Below, one piece after another: positions 8,249 through 16,351 of a DNA stretch of 64,000 nucleotides (positions are counted from its first letter, which is position 1; each line of letters opens with the position of its first letter). Origin of the DNA: Mycolicibacter heraklionensis (lineage in GTDB: Bacteria > Actinomycetota > Actinomycetes > Mycobacteriales > Mycobacteriaceae); assembly GCA_001673575.1 (NCBI GenBank), contig LZME01000068.1:1-64000 (forward strand). Reading direction: 5' to 3'. The notes under the pieces are model-generated. The model did not search any database, was not told where the DNA came from, and saw nothing but the letters and a program-made list of their open reading frames with translations. Both the position numbers and the translations under genes were made by a program.

Positions 8249-8325
8249 TGCCTCGTTCCCAGGTGACGCTGGTGCTGGTCGGCCTGATTGTGTTGGTGAT
8301 CGTCACCTGGCTGCTCACGCGCTGA
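8248..8325 (+). CDS. 25-residue single-span membrane peptide
   Basis: ATG 8248 overlaps the previous stop by one base, suggesting translational coupling. The product begins MPRSQ, is almost entirely one hydrophobic helix (VTLVLVGLIVLVIVTWLL) and ends TR. With the 67-residue membrane protein it forms a two-gene unit of micro-membrane proteins. Function unknown. Confidence 0.6.
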   Translation: MPRSQVTLVLVGLIVLVIVTWLLTR

Positions 8326-8375
8326 CCCGCTAGACCCGCCGAACCGGGCCGGGGGCTGCGCGCACCGGCCTCTGT

Positions 8376-8381
8376 TATGCT
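8376..8381 (+). promoter_or_regulatory. -10 hexamer TATGCT for a leaderless transcript
   Basis: TATGCT (8376-8381) is followed by 7 bases and then the ATG of the leader peptide at 8389, so the transcript probably starts at the ATG. The same 7-base spacing is seen before the second Cys leader (18243-18248). Confidence 0.65.
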
Positions 8382-8388
8382 TCCCCGC

Positions 8389-8487
8389 ATGTCCGCAGCG
8401 ACCGGTGACCGGCAGCGCCAGTTTTTGGCGTTCCCGAAGCTCGCCGTGATCACTTCCGCTGTGGCCGACCTGCACTGTTGTCGCTGA
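8389..8487 (+). CDS. Cys-ending leader peptide of the sulfate importer operon
   Basis: A 32-residue reading frame starting MSAATGDRQRQF and ending in the signature HCCR-stop. It appears leaderless (see the -10 site). It sits 128 bases before subI. Small Cys-rich leaderless ORFs ahead of sulfur operons are known in mycobacteria as cysteine-responsive attenuators, and a named leader-peptide family is based on the M. smegmatis ORF before the same operon (Ms4533A). Stalling at the Cys codons when charged Cys-tRNA is low would be expected to alter folding of the subI leader. Confidence 0.85.
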   Translation: MSAATGDRQRQFLAFPKLAVITSAVADLHCCR

Positions 8488-8548
8488 TACCGCACCCGTC
8501 GGCGTACCGGTGTCGTCTTTTTTTGACGCACGTTCTTTGAATCGAACG

Positions 8549-8609
8549 CCTTTCGCGATCCGACGGACAAGCATTCTTGCCGACGTCTAAACGGATTCGC
8601 CCGGAAAGG
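8549..8609 (+). promoter_or_regulatory. subI: RNA stem that hides the subI ribosome site
   Basis: CCTTTC (8549-8554), GCG (8555-8557) and ATCCG (8558-8562) can pair with GAAAGG (8604-8609), CGC (8598-8600) and CGGAT (8592-8596): 14 pairs with two bulges. GAAAGG is the Shine-Dalgarno sequence of subI. A T7 run (8518-8524) between leader peptide and stem may be a pause or weak terminator. Together these form a plausible attenuator. Confidence 0.55.
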
Positions 8610-8615
8610 TCATCA

Positions 8616-9647
8616 ATGCCCAACACCATCGCGCGCAGCGTCGCGCTGGCACTGGCCGCCGCCATGGCAGTCACCACACTCGCCGGGTGTGGCGGTGGAC
8701 CCAGCGACGTCGTCGGAGGTGGCGAGCGCTCCGATGCGCACACCACCCTGACGCTGGTGGCCTACGCGGTTCCCGAACCCGGTTGGAGCAAGGTGATCCC
8801 GGCCTTCTACAACACCGAGGCGGGCGCCGACGTTCAGGTCGTCACCTCCTATGGCGCGTCGGGCGATCAGTCCCGCGGGGTCGCCAGCGGCAAACCCGCT
8901 GACATCGTGAACTTCTCGGTGGAACCCGACGTCACCCGATTGGTGAAGGCCGGCAAGGTCGCCGAGGACTGGAACGCCGATGTCACCAGGGGTATCCCCT
9001 TCGGTTCGGTGGTGACCTTGGTGGTCCGGCAGGGCAACCCCAAGCACATCAACGGCTGGGACGATCTGTTGCGGCCCGGGGTCGAGGTGATCAGCCCCAG
9101 CCCGCTGAGCTCTGGATCGGCCAAATGGAATCTGCTGGCTCCGTATGCCGTCAAGAGCGAGGGCGGCAAGAACCCACAGGCCGGACTGGACTTTATCGAG
9201 CAGCTGGTCAGTGACCATTTCAAGCTGCGCCCGGGCTCCGGTCGTGAGGCCACCGATGTGTTCCTGCAGGGCAGCGGCGACGTGCTGATCAGCTATGAGA
9301 ACGAGGCGATCGCGGTCGAGCGCAAGGGCAAGCCGGTGGAGCACGTCAACCCGTCGCAGACCTTCAAGATCGAGAACCCGTTGGCTGTGGTGACCTCCAG
9401 TCGCCACCTGGACACCGTCACCGCGTTCAAGAATTTCCAGTACACGGCGGCGGCGCAACGCCTCTGGGCCGAAGCCGGGTTCCGTCCGGCCGACCCGAGC
9501 ATTGCCGACGAGTTCCGCCACGCGTTCCCGGATCCGGACAAGCTGTGGACCATCGCGGACCTCGGCGGGTGGGACGTTGTCGACAACTCCCTCTTCGACA
9601 AGTCGAGCGGCGCCATCACCAAGATCTACACCCGGGTCACCGGATGA
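8616..9647 (+). CDS. subI: Sulfate-binding lipoprotein of the sulfate ABC importer
   Basis: A 343-residue periplasmic-type sulfate/thiosulfate-binding protein anchored as a lipoprotein (lipobox LAGC, Cys about residue 25). It has the family motifs TLVAYAVPEPGW, VTSYGASGDQSR, ADIVNFSVEPDVTRLV and a sulfate-pocket region SPLSSGSAKWNL. It delivers sulfate to CysTWA. ATG 8616 has GAAAGG 6 bases upstream; an upstream in-frame start at 8577 would misplace the signal sequence. It is first in a four-gene operon whose junctions overlap or abut, as for Rv2400c-Rv2397c. Confidence 0.95.
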   Translation: MPNTIARSVALALAAAMAVTTLAGCGGGPSDVVGGGERSDAHTTLTLVAYAVPEPGWSKVIPAFYNTEAGADVQVVTSYGASGDQSRGVASGKPADIVNFSVEPDVTRLVKAGKVAEDWNADVTRGIPFGSVVTLVVRQGNPKHINGWDDLLRPGVEVISPSPLSSGSAKWNLLAPYAVKSEGGKNPQAGLDFIEQLVSDHFKLRPGSGREATDVFLQGSGDVLISYENEAIAVERKGKPVEHVNPSQTFKIENPLAVVTSSRHLDTVTAFKNFQYTAAAQRLWAEAGFRPADPSIADEFRHAFPDPDKLWTIADLGGWDVVDNSLFDKSSGAITKIYTRVTG

Positions 9648-10495
9648 GCGCGGCACTGGTCACCGAGGAGACTCGAGCCGGCGAGGGCGGGGCCCACTCG
9701 AGGTTCCGACGTGAAGGGGTGTCGCTGCGCGTCGGTGCCGCCACGGTGTGGCTGTCGCTGATCGTGTTGGCGCCGCTGGCCGCGATCGCCTGGCAGGCCG
9801 GTGGCGGCGGGTGGCGTGCATTCCAATTGGCGGTCACCTCGCACGCTGCACTGCAGTCGTTCCGGGTGACGCTGACGATCGCGGCCGGGGTCACCGTGCT
9901 CAACCTGGTGTTCGGCCTGTTGATCGCGTGGGTTCTGGTGCGCGACGACTTCCTTGGCAAACGCTTCATCGATGTGATCATCGATCTGCCGTTCGCGTTG
10001 CCCACGATCGTCGCGAGCCTGGTGATGTTGGCGCTCTACGGCCCTGCCAGCCCGGTGCACGTGCACCTTCAGCACACCGCGTGGGGTGTCGGCCTGGCGC
10101 TGGCGTTCGTCACGCTGCCCTTCGTGGTGCGGTCGGTACAACCGGTGCTGCTGGAGATCGACCGGGAGGTCGAGGAAGCAGCCGCGTCGCTGGGTGCCTC
10201 CGGACTGACCATCTTCCGCGCCGTGGTGCTGCCCGCGCTGACCCCAGCACTGTTGACGGGTGCGGGACTGGCGTTCTCCCGGGCGATCGGCGAGTTCGGC
10301 TCGGTGGTGTTGATCGGCGGCGCGGTGCCCGGCAAGACCGAGGTTTCCTCGCAGTGGATCCGCACCCTGATCGAGAACGATGACCGCACCGGTGCGGCGG
10401 CGATCTCGTTGGTGCTGCTCGGGGTTTCGTTCCTGGTGCTGCTCGCGTTGCGGGTGCTGGGATCGCGAGTGAGCAAGCGGCAGGAGAGGTCCTGA
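9644..10495 (+). CDS. cysT: Sulfate ABC importer permease CysT
   Basis: A 283-residue inner-membrane permease with about six transmembrane helices. The EAA loop (EVEEAAASLGASGLTIFRAVVLPALTPALLTG) contacts CysA. It has a longer, charged cytoplasmic N-terminus (about 30 residues). ATG overlaps the subI stop (ATGA at 9644-9647). Paired with CysW as the heterodimeric channel for sulfate and thiosulfate. Confidence 0.95.
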   Translation: MSAALVTEETRAGEGGAHSRFRREGVSLRVGAATVWLSLIVLAPLAAIAWQAGGGGWRAFQLAVTSHAALQSFRVTLTIAAGVTVLNLVFGLLIAWVLVRDDFLGKRFIDVIIDLPFALPTIVASLVMLALYGPASPVHVHLQHTAWGVGLALAFVTLPFVVRSVQPVLLEIDREVEEAAASLGASGLTIFRAVVLPALTPALLTGAGLAFSRAIGEFGSVVLIGGAVPGKTEVSSQWIRTLIENDDRTGAAAISLVLLGVSFLVLLALRVLGSRVSKRQERS

Positions 10496-10496
10496 A

Positions 10497-11309
10497 ATGA
10501 CGTCGACACGGAAATTCCGTTATCTGTTCCGCTTCCTGGCGGTGGCCTACGTCAGCTTGCTGTTGATCGTCCCGGTGTCGTTGATCCTGTGGCGCAGCTT
10601 CGAACCGGGTTTCGGACAGTTCGTCGACTACATCTCCACGCCGGCCGCCATCTCAGCGCTGCAGCTGTCGCTGCTGGTAGTGGCGATCGTGGTGCCGCTG
10701 AACGTCATCTTCGGTATTCCGACGGCATTGGTATTGGCGCGCAATAAGTTCCGCGGCAAGGGCGTGCTGCAGGCGGTCATCGACCTGCCATTCGCGGTCT
10801 CTCCGGTGATCGTCGGTGTGGCGCTGGTCGTGCTGTGGGGATCTGCGGGGTTGTTGGGCTTCGTCGAGAACGACTGGGGTTTCAAGATCATCTTCGGTCT
10901 GCCCGGCATCGTGCTGGCCAGCATCTTCGTCACGCTGCCGTTCGTGATCCGGGAAGTCGAACCGGTGCTACACGAACTGGGCACCGATATGGAAGAAGCG
11001 TCGGCCACGCTGGGTTCGAGCTGGTGGCAGACGTTCTGGCGGATCACGCTGCCGTCGATCCGTTGGGGGCTGACGTACGGGATCGTGCTGACGGTGGCGC
11101 GCACCCTCGGCGAGTACGGCGCGGTGTTGATCGTGTCGTCGAATCTGCCCGGAAAGTCTCAGACGCTGACGCTGCTGGTGTCTGACCGTTACAACCGCGG
11201 CGCCGAGTACGGCGCCTACGCCTTGTCCACGCTGTTGATGACGGTGTCGGTGTTGGTCTTGATCGTTCAGGTGGTGCTCGACGTTCGGGCCGGAAAGGGA
11301 GACAAATGA
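10497..11309 (+). CDS. cysW: Sulfate ABC importer permease CysW
   Basis: A 270-residue permease with six predicted helices and the EAA loop ([25 protein letters not shown]). The motif [20 protein letters not shown] and the following [14 protein letters not shown] are typical of CysW. It starts one base after the cysT stop, with GGAGAGG at 10483-10489. It overlaps cysA by 4 bases. Confidence 0.95.
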   Translation: MTSTRKFRYLFRFLAVAYVSLLLIVPVSLILWRSFEPGFGQFVDYISTPAAISALQLSLLVVAIVVPLNVIFGIPTALVLARNKFRGKGVLQAVIDLPFAVSPVIVGVALVVLWGSAGLLGFVENDWGFKIIFGLPGIVLASIFVTLPFVIREVEPVLHELGTDMEEASATLGSSWWQTFWRITLPSIRWGLTYGIVLTVARTLGEYGAVLIVSSNLPGKSQTLTLLVSDRYNRGAEYGAYALSTLLMTVSVLVLIVQVVLDVRAGKGDK

Positions 11310-12337
11310 GCAACGCAATCACGGTGCGCGGGGCGAACAAGCGCTACGGCGACTTCGTCGCGTTGGATAATGTCGACTTCGCGGTCCCGTCCGGTTCATT
11401 GACGGCGCTGCTCGGCCCCAGCGGCTCGGGTAAGTCGACTCTGCTACGCGCCATCGCCGGCCTGGACCACCCGGACAGCGGAACGGTCACCATCAACGGC
11501 GTCGACGTCACCGGTGTGCCGCCGCAGCGGCGCGGGATCGGGTTCGTCTTCCAGCACTACGCGGCGTTCAAACACATGACGGTGCGCGACAACGTGGCAT
11601 TCGGGCTCAAGATCCGCAAGCGGCCCAAGGCGGAGATCAAGGAGAAAGTCGACAACCTGCTGGAAGTGGTGGGGCTCAGCGGTTTCCAGACCCGCTATCC
11701 CAACCAGCTCTCCGGTGGTCAGCGCCAGCGGATGGCCCTGGCACGGGCCCTTGCGGTGGACCCGCAGGTGCTGCTGCTCGACGAGCCGTTCGGGGCGTTG
11801 GACGCCAAGGTCCGAGAAGACCTGCGGGCGTGGCTGCGCCGCCTGCATGACGAGGTGCACGTCACCACGGTGCTGGTCACACATGATCAGGCCGAGGCGC
11901 TGGACGTCGCGGACCGGATCGCCGTGCTGAATCAGGGCCGCATCGAGCAGCTCGGCACCCCGACCGAGGTCTACGACGCTCCGGCGAACGCGTTCGTCAT
12001 GTCGTTCTTGGGCGCGGTGTCCTCGCTGAACGGGGCCCTGGTCCGTCCGCACGACATCCGGGTCGGCCGCACCCCCGACATGGCGGTGTCCGCGGCGACG
12101 GTAGACGGCGCCGACGGGGTCGGTGTACTGCGTGCCATCGTCGACCGGGTGGTGGCGCTGGGCTTCGAGGTGCGCGTCGAGCTCACCAATGCCGCCACTG
12201 GAGTGCCGTTCACTGCCCAGATCACCCGCGGGGACGCCGAAGCGCTCGCGCTGGCCGAGGGGGACACCGTCTACGTGCGGGCCACCCGGGTGCCGCCGTT
12301 GAGCGACGTGGCGGCAGACTCACCGGTGCCGGCCTAA
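11306..12337 (+). CDS. cysA: Sulfate ABC importer ATPase CysA
   Basis: A 343-residue ATPase. Walker [10 protein letters not shown] (residues 37-45), Q-loop FVFQHYAAF, signature LSGGQRQR, Walker [13 protein letters not shown] and H-loop VTHD are all present. A TOBE-like C-terminal domain begins near residue 235 ([17 protein letters not shown]). It powers CysTW. Last gene of the operon. It is convergent with the diflavin reductase, only 11 bases apart, with no obvious terminator. Confidence 0.95.
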   Translation: MSNAITVRGANKRYGDFVALDNVDFAVPSGSLTALLGPSGSGKSTLLRAIAGLDHPDSGTVTINGVDVTGVPPQRRGIGFVFQHYAAFKHMTVRDNVAFGLKIRKRPKAEIKEKVDNLLEVVGLSGFQTRYPNQLSGGQRQRMALARALAVDPQVLLLDEPFGALDAKVREDLRAWLRRLHDEVHVTTVLVTHDQAEALDVADRIAVLNQGRIEQLGTPTEVYDAPANAFVMSFLGAVSSLNGALVRPHDIRVGRTPDMAVSAATVDGADGVGVLRAIVDRVVALGFEVRVELTNAATGVPFTAQITRGDAEALALAEGDTVYVRATRVPPLSDVAADSPVPA

Positions 12338-12348
12338 CAGCGGAAGGC

Positions 12349-13986
12349 TTAGTAGACGTCCCGTAGGTAGCGGTGCGTCTTGATGAGCTGGTTGACATAC
12401 GCGTGCGCCGCGGCGGTGTCCATGTTGCCGGCGCTGGCCACGATGGCGTGCAGTGCGGCGTCGACGTCCTTGGCCATGCGTTCGGCATCACCGCACACGT
12501 AGAGCTGCGCGCCCTCTTCGAGCCAGCTGAAGAGCTCGGTCGAGTGCTCCCACATGCGTTGCTGGACATACCGGTTCGCTGCGTCGGCGGCGCCGTCGCG
12601 GGAGAACGCGAGGTCGAGGCGGGTCAGCACCCCTGACCTGAGGTAGTCCTCGAACTCGTCTCGGTAGAGGAAGTCACTGGCCCGGCGCCGGTTTCCGAAG
12701 AACAGCCACGACCGTCCCTTCGCGCCGGCGGCGCGGCGTTCTTGCAGGAACGCTCGAAACGGCGCCACCCCGGTCCCGGGGCCGATCATGATGACCGGTA
12801 CGTCGGGCCCGGGCAGTCGAAAGGAGTGGGTGGGCCGCAGGTGGACGCGCACTGTGTCGGCGCGATCGGCCAGGAACGTGGTCGCCACGCCGCCGTAGTG
12901 GCGGTCTGCGAGGCCGTAACGCACGGTCGCGACGGTCAGGTGCACGTGGTCGGGGCTGACCAGCGGACTCGACGCTATCGAGTAGTCGCGGTATTGCAGC
13001 GGACGCAGCATGTCGATCACCTCGTCCGCAGTCAGCGATCCCAGTCTGATCAGGTCGAGTACGTCTCTGCCGTAGAGCCACGAGCCCTGTGCCGCACCGA
13101 CATTCCCGTTAAGTGCGGCTGCGGCATGCTCATCGTGGGTGCGAGACGCGGTCAGTTCCCGCAGTGCCCGCGACGGCGTCCGGATCTCGAGGCGACGCGT
13201 GAGCAGCGCGCCGAGGGGCTCGTCGTGGCCGGGCACCGTATGGTCGGGCCCCAGACCGAACTCGGCCAGCATGGCGTCGACGAGGGCGGGATCGTTGGTC
13301 GGATGCACGGCCAGGGAATCGCCGGCGGCATAGGCGATGCCGGAGCCGGTGAGGTCGAGCTCGTAGTGACGCACCTCCTTGTCCGATCCGGGCGCCGTGA
13401 GCAGCCGGTTGACCACTACGCGGGCTTCGAAGGGGTGGTCCCGGTCGGGGTTGGTCGACGGGGCCTCATCGACAGGGTGTGCCGCTCGGCTGGTCACGAC
13501 GACGCCGGCAGCGGCCGGGTTGTGCTCGGCTGCCAGCAGCTTGACGACGTCGGTCGTCCAGGCCGAGGCCGGCTTGGCGTAGGAGCCGTCGATGTCGACG
13601 CGTTCGGCCAACCGGGTGGCGCCCAGCTGCTCGAGACGTTCGTCGAGCAGTCGGCCGGCGTTACAGAACAAGTCGTAGCCGGTGTCGCCGAGGGCGAGTA
13701 CCGCGAAACTCAGGTGTTCCAGACGGTCGGCGGCGTCGGCGCTCAGCGCCTCCCAGAACAGGTTGGCGTTGTCGGGAAACTCGCCGTCGCCCCAGGTGGA
13801 GGTGACGACGACGAGGTGGGTGGCCGACTGCAGCTCGGTGATGTCGACTTGGTTGAGTTCGACGGCTTCTGCGGGGCGACCGGTGGTTTCTTCGAAGGCC
13901 TCGGCGAAGGACATGGCGGCGTCCTCGGCGTTGCCCATGTCGCTGCCGTAGCCGACGATCATCGAGAAGTCGGGGCGGGAGTTCAC
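12349..13986 (-). CDS. NADPH-dependent diflavin reductase (CysJ/CPR type)
   Basis: A 545-residue FMN/FAD oxidoreductase. The flavodoxin domain (MIVGYGSDMGNAEDAA, TSTWGDGEFPDNA, LALGDTGYDLFCNAG) is followed by the FAD domain with RDYSIASSPL and the NADPH domain (GPGTGVAPFRAFLQERR, FFGNRR, YVCGDAERMAKDVD). It ends in aromatic DVY as in CysJ/CPR enzymes. GTG 13986 overlaps the stop of the upstream gene (GTGA), so the pair is coupled and shares the iron box at 14809. Neighbouring sulfur genes suggest a sulfite-reductase flavoprotein. The NirA sulfite reductase here is ferredoxin-type, and the iron box suggests a role in ferric siderophore reduction. The second reading is favoured but inferred. 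Confidence 0.88.
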   Translation of the reverse strand: MNSRPDFSMIVGYGSDMGNAEDAAMSFAEAFEETTGRPAEAVELNQVDITELQSATHLVVVTSTWGDGEFPDNANLFWEALSADAADRLEHLSFAVLALGDTGYDLFCNAGRLLDERLEQLGATRLAERVDIDGSYAKPASAWTTDVVKLLAAEHNPAAAGVVVTSRAAHPVDEAPSTNPDRDHPFEARVVVNRLLTAPGSDKEVRHYELDLTGSGIAYAAGDSLAVHPTNDPALVDAMLAEFGLGPDHTVPGHDEPLGALLTRRLEIRTPSRALRELTASRTHDEHAAAALNGNVGAAQGSWLYGRDVLDLIRLGSLTADEVIDMLRPLQYRDYSIASSPLVSPDHVHLTVATVRYGLADRHYGGVATTFLADRADTVRVHLRPTHSFRLPGPDVPVIMIGPGTGVAPFRAFLQERRAAGAKGRSWLFFGNRRRASDFLYRDEFEDYLRSGVLTRLDLAFSRDGAADAANRYVQQRMWEHSTELFSWLEEGAQLYVCGDAERMAKDVDAALHAIVASAGNMDTAAAHAYVNQLIKTHRYLRDVY

Positions 13987-14795
13987 AGTTGATGTCCGCC
14001 CGAACTCGATGCGGTGCTGGTGGGGACCCGACGGAGGGCTGTCTTCGGCGGTACCGCCGACATGGCGGGCCCCCGCACCGGCAGGCCGAAGCCGACCATT
14101 GCGTCCAGGATGGCCTGACTTCGCCGGAAGCTGACGGCCTCGTCCTGCTCGGTGCGGCGCGGCAGCTGGGCGGCGGCCACCACCACCGTCGATCCCAGAA
14201 GCTGCCACATCGACGAGATCGAGATCGCGCCCTCACACACCGCGTGGAGCCAGACGAACAGCGGCGCCAAGGTTCGGTGGCAGCGGTGGGCCGCCCAGGT
14301 GGTCAGGGCCGACTCGCTCGGCAGCACCACCACCGTGTCGGTGTGAGCACGCTCGTCCTTCGCGTTGATCCAGGGATCGTCGGGAAGCGCCCGCACGGTC
14401 GGGTCGACAACGGCCACCCAGTCGATGTCGTTGTCCCGGTCGAAGTGCACCCACAGGTTCTCCAGACCGGTGTCCCACGCGCGTCCCTCGAGTAGCACCA
14501 GGGGGAGCAGCCGGCCCAGCACTTCGTGGATCAGGCGGGCAGCCAGGACGTTTCCCGCCGCGCGTCGATCGGTCAAAGCGGCGGTCTCGTCGAAGCGGAG
14601 CCGCAGACGATCGATGGTGAAGACCGAGTCCAAGGGGAACCATCGGCGCTTGTTGACGTCAGCGAGAACCGCGACGCCGTAGGTCCGTGGGCATTGCGGA
14701 TGGAGCTGGCGAAGCCGGGTACACGATTCGTGCAATGCGAACCGCCGACGAATTACCATTCTCGCGATAAGGGGATCCTCGCCCGTGGACGCCAC
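13983..14795 (-). CDS. Iron-regulated protein, possibly FhuF-like
   Basis: A 270-residue cytosolic protein. It has a RRWFPLDSVF segment, a central DETAALTDRRAAGNVLAARLIHEVLG helix and WQLLGSTVVVAAAQLP, loosely resembling FhuF-type siderophore-iron reductases. However, it lacks their C-terminal CC..C..C iron-sulfur motif, so this assignment is weak. GTG 14795 is supported by AAGGAG 5 bases upstream; an ATG at 14759 has no such site. An excellent IdeR box lies directly upstream, so expression under iron starvation is likely. It is coupled to the diflavin reductase and no equivalent is recalled between cysA and che1 in M. tuberculosis. Confidence 0.75.
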   Translation of the reverse strand: MASTGEDPLIARMVIRRRFALHESCTRLRQLHPQCPRTYGVAVLADVNKRRWFPLDSVFTIDRLRLRFDETAALTDRRAAGNVLAARLIHEVLGRLLPLVLLEGRAWDTGLENLWVHFDRDNDIDWVAVVDPTVRALPDDPWINAKDERAHTDTVVVLPSESALTTWAAHRCHRTLAPLFVWLHAVCEGAISISSMWQLLGSTVVVAAAQLPRRTEQDEAVSFRRSQAILDAMVGFGLPVRGPAMSAVPPKTALRRVPTSTASSSGGHQL

Positions 14796-14808
14796 CCAAG
14801 CTCCTTAC

Positions 14809-14827
14809 GTAGGTTAGGCTAACCATA
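14809..14827 (-). promoter_or_regulatory. IdeR iron box
   Basis: GTAGGTTAGGCTAACCATA fits the 19-bp IdeR consensus (TWAGGTWAGSCTWACCTWA) at all but a few outer positions. It ends 2 bases above the AAGGAG of the FhuF-like gene (start 14795). The only gene pair it can serve is the minus-strand FhuF-like/diflavin pair. Confidence 0.85.
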
Positions 14828-14900
14828 CTAAGGGCGAAGGGTGGCGATGAGCGCTGTGACGGGTTTCACTACGGAGTGGTCGTGGGCGGACCGTCGTTCG

Positions 14901-15623
14901 TCAGGCCGCGCTCTGTGCCGTCAGGACGTCATCGACGCGGTCCAGCACGGTCGCGGCCACCAGGCGGTGTGCGCCGAGCGGCTCGGCCACCGGGATTCCC
15001 GCCCGTGCGGCGTAGGCGGCGACCCGGTCGGTGATTCTGCCATGGGCCAAAAACCACGGGGCGATCATCAGCTTGGTGGCACCGCGTGCCCGCAACCGTT
15101 CGACGGCTTCGGGCACCGAAGGCTGGGGACCTTCAGTGGCGAACGCGACTTCGACTCCGGCCCAACGTGTTCCGCGAGACAGCGGGGCTGCGATCGTGGC
15201 GGTCTGCGCGTTGGCCGCAGGACGCGACGAGCCCACCGCGACCACCACGACGCCCAGCTCCGGGTCGAACCGCGAGGCGCCGGCGCTCGACAGGCGTTCG
15301 CCGAGGACCTGCACCAAGCGGCTGTCCTCACCCAGCGTTGGAGCGACCCGCACGGCGGCACCGGACTCCGCGATCATCGCCGGAATATCGACGCGGGCGT
15401 GGTAGGCGCTGGCCAACAGCAGGGGGACGACGATGGTGTCGCCGCCGTTGCCGCCGGTTTCGCGCAGCACATCGCGCAGGTTCGGGCTGCTGTGTTCGCA
15501 GAACGCCACCCGCACGGCGTATTCGGGCGCGACCCGGCGCAGGTGCCCGGCGATCGCATGGGTGTTGGCCGCCGCGCGCGGGTCCCGGCTGCCGTGTGCG
15601 GTCAGCACCAGCGTGGTGGTCAC
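14901..15623 (-). CDS. che1: Sirohydrochlorin ferrochelatase-like protein (Che1)
   Basis: A 240-residue CbiX/SirB-like chelatase. Two tandem half-domains are visible: the first starts TLVLTAHGSRDPRAAA with GGDTIVVPLLLASAYHARVDIP, the second starts GVVVVAVGSSRPAAN with ATKLMIAPWFLAHGRITDRV. The His residues fit metal-inserting chelatases. It probably inserts iron into sirohydrochlorin to make siroheme, the cofactor of the neighbouring NirA. GTG 15623 overlaps the cysH stop (GTGA). Same order as Rv2393-Rv2392-Rv2391. Confidence 0.88.
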   Translation of the reverse strand: MTTTLVLTAHGSRDPRAAANTHAIAGHLRRVAPEYAVRVAFCEHSSPNLRDVLRETGGNGGDTIVVPLLLASAYHARVDIPAMIAESGAAVRVAPTLGEDSRLVQVLGERLSSAGASRFDPELGVVVVAVGSSRPAANAQTATIAAPLSRGTRWAGVEVAFATEGPQPSVPEAVERLRARGATKLMIAPWFLAHGRITDRVAAYAARAGIPVAEPLGAHRLVAATVLDRVDDVLTAQSAA

Positions 15624-16351
15624 GAGGCGTGAAGCCCGCATTCCGTCTTGGCCAGGCCGGCCCAGCGTCCGCTGCGCGGATCGGCGCCGGCCGCGGGCTT
15701 GATCGTGCACGGCGCGCAGCCGATCGACGGGTAACCCTCATCGATCAGCGGGTTGACCAGCACGTTGTTGGCGACGATGTAGGCGTCGAACTCCTCGTCG
15801 GACCACGCCGCGATCGGGTTGACCTTCACCAGACCGAACTGCTCGTCGAAGCTGATCAGCGGGGCATTGGCGCGCGTCGGCGCTTCCACCCGACGCAACC
15901 CGGTGACCCACGCCGAGTAGTTGTGCAGCGTGCGGGACAGCGGCTCGACCTTGCGCAGTCGGCAGCACAGCGCCGGATTGGATCCGAACAGGTCCTTGCC
16001 GTGGGCCGCGTCCTGCTCCGCCACGGTCTGCTCCGGGGTGACGTTGACCAACGCGATGTCATACATCGCCTCCACCGCGTCGCGGGTGCCGATGGTCTCG
16101 GCGAAGTGGTAGCCGGTGTCGAGGAACAGCACCGGAACTCCCGCACGGACCTTGGCCGCCAGGTCCACCAACACCGCGTCGGCCATGTTGGAGGCCACCA
16201 CGTAGTTGCAGGTCGCCCCTCCACGGGGGCCATTCACCCCGCCGAAGTTCGCATCCGTCCACTCCAGCAGCTCGGTGGCGCTGGCACCGTCGAGCTCGGC
16301 CGCACCCTTGGCGGCCAGCTCACGCAACTCCGCTTCGCTATGAGGCCTCAT
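15620..16351 (-). CDS. cysH: APS reductase (adenylylsulfate reductase)
   Basis: A 243-residue thioredoxin-dependent enzyme that reduces adenylylsulfate to sulfite. The paired cysteines CC at 129-130 and CxxC at 212/215 ligate the [4Fe-4S] cluster that marks APS (not PAPS) reductases. Catalytic Cys238 lies in the C-terminal TECGLH motif. It also has VLFLDTGYHFAET for substrate binding. ATG 16351 overlaps the nirA stop (ATGA); a longer in-frame start would invade nirA. Middle gene of the nirA-cysH-che1 operon. Confidence 0.95.
   Translation of the reverse strand: MRPHSEAELRELAAKGAAELDGASATELLEWTDANFGGVNGPRGGATCNYVVASNMADAVLVDLAAKVRAGVPVLFLDTGYHFAETIGTRDAVEAMYDIALVNVTPEQTVAEQDAAHGKDLFGSNPALCCRLRKVEPLSRTLHNYSAWVTGLRRVEAPTRANAPLISFDEQFGLVKVNPIAAWSDEEFDAYIVANNVLVNPLIDEGYPSIGCAPCTIKPAAGADPRSGRWAGLAKTECGLHAS

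Noticed and set aside
12349..13986. CysJ partner of the sulfite reductase
   Set aside because: Not excluded, but NirA here is the ferredoxin-dependent type and the gene is behind an IdeR box, so I did not use the name cysJ.
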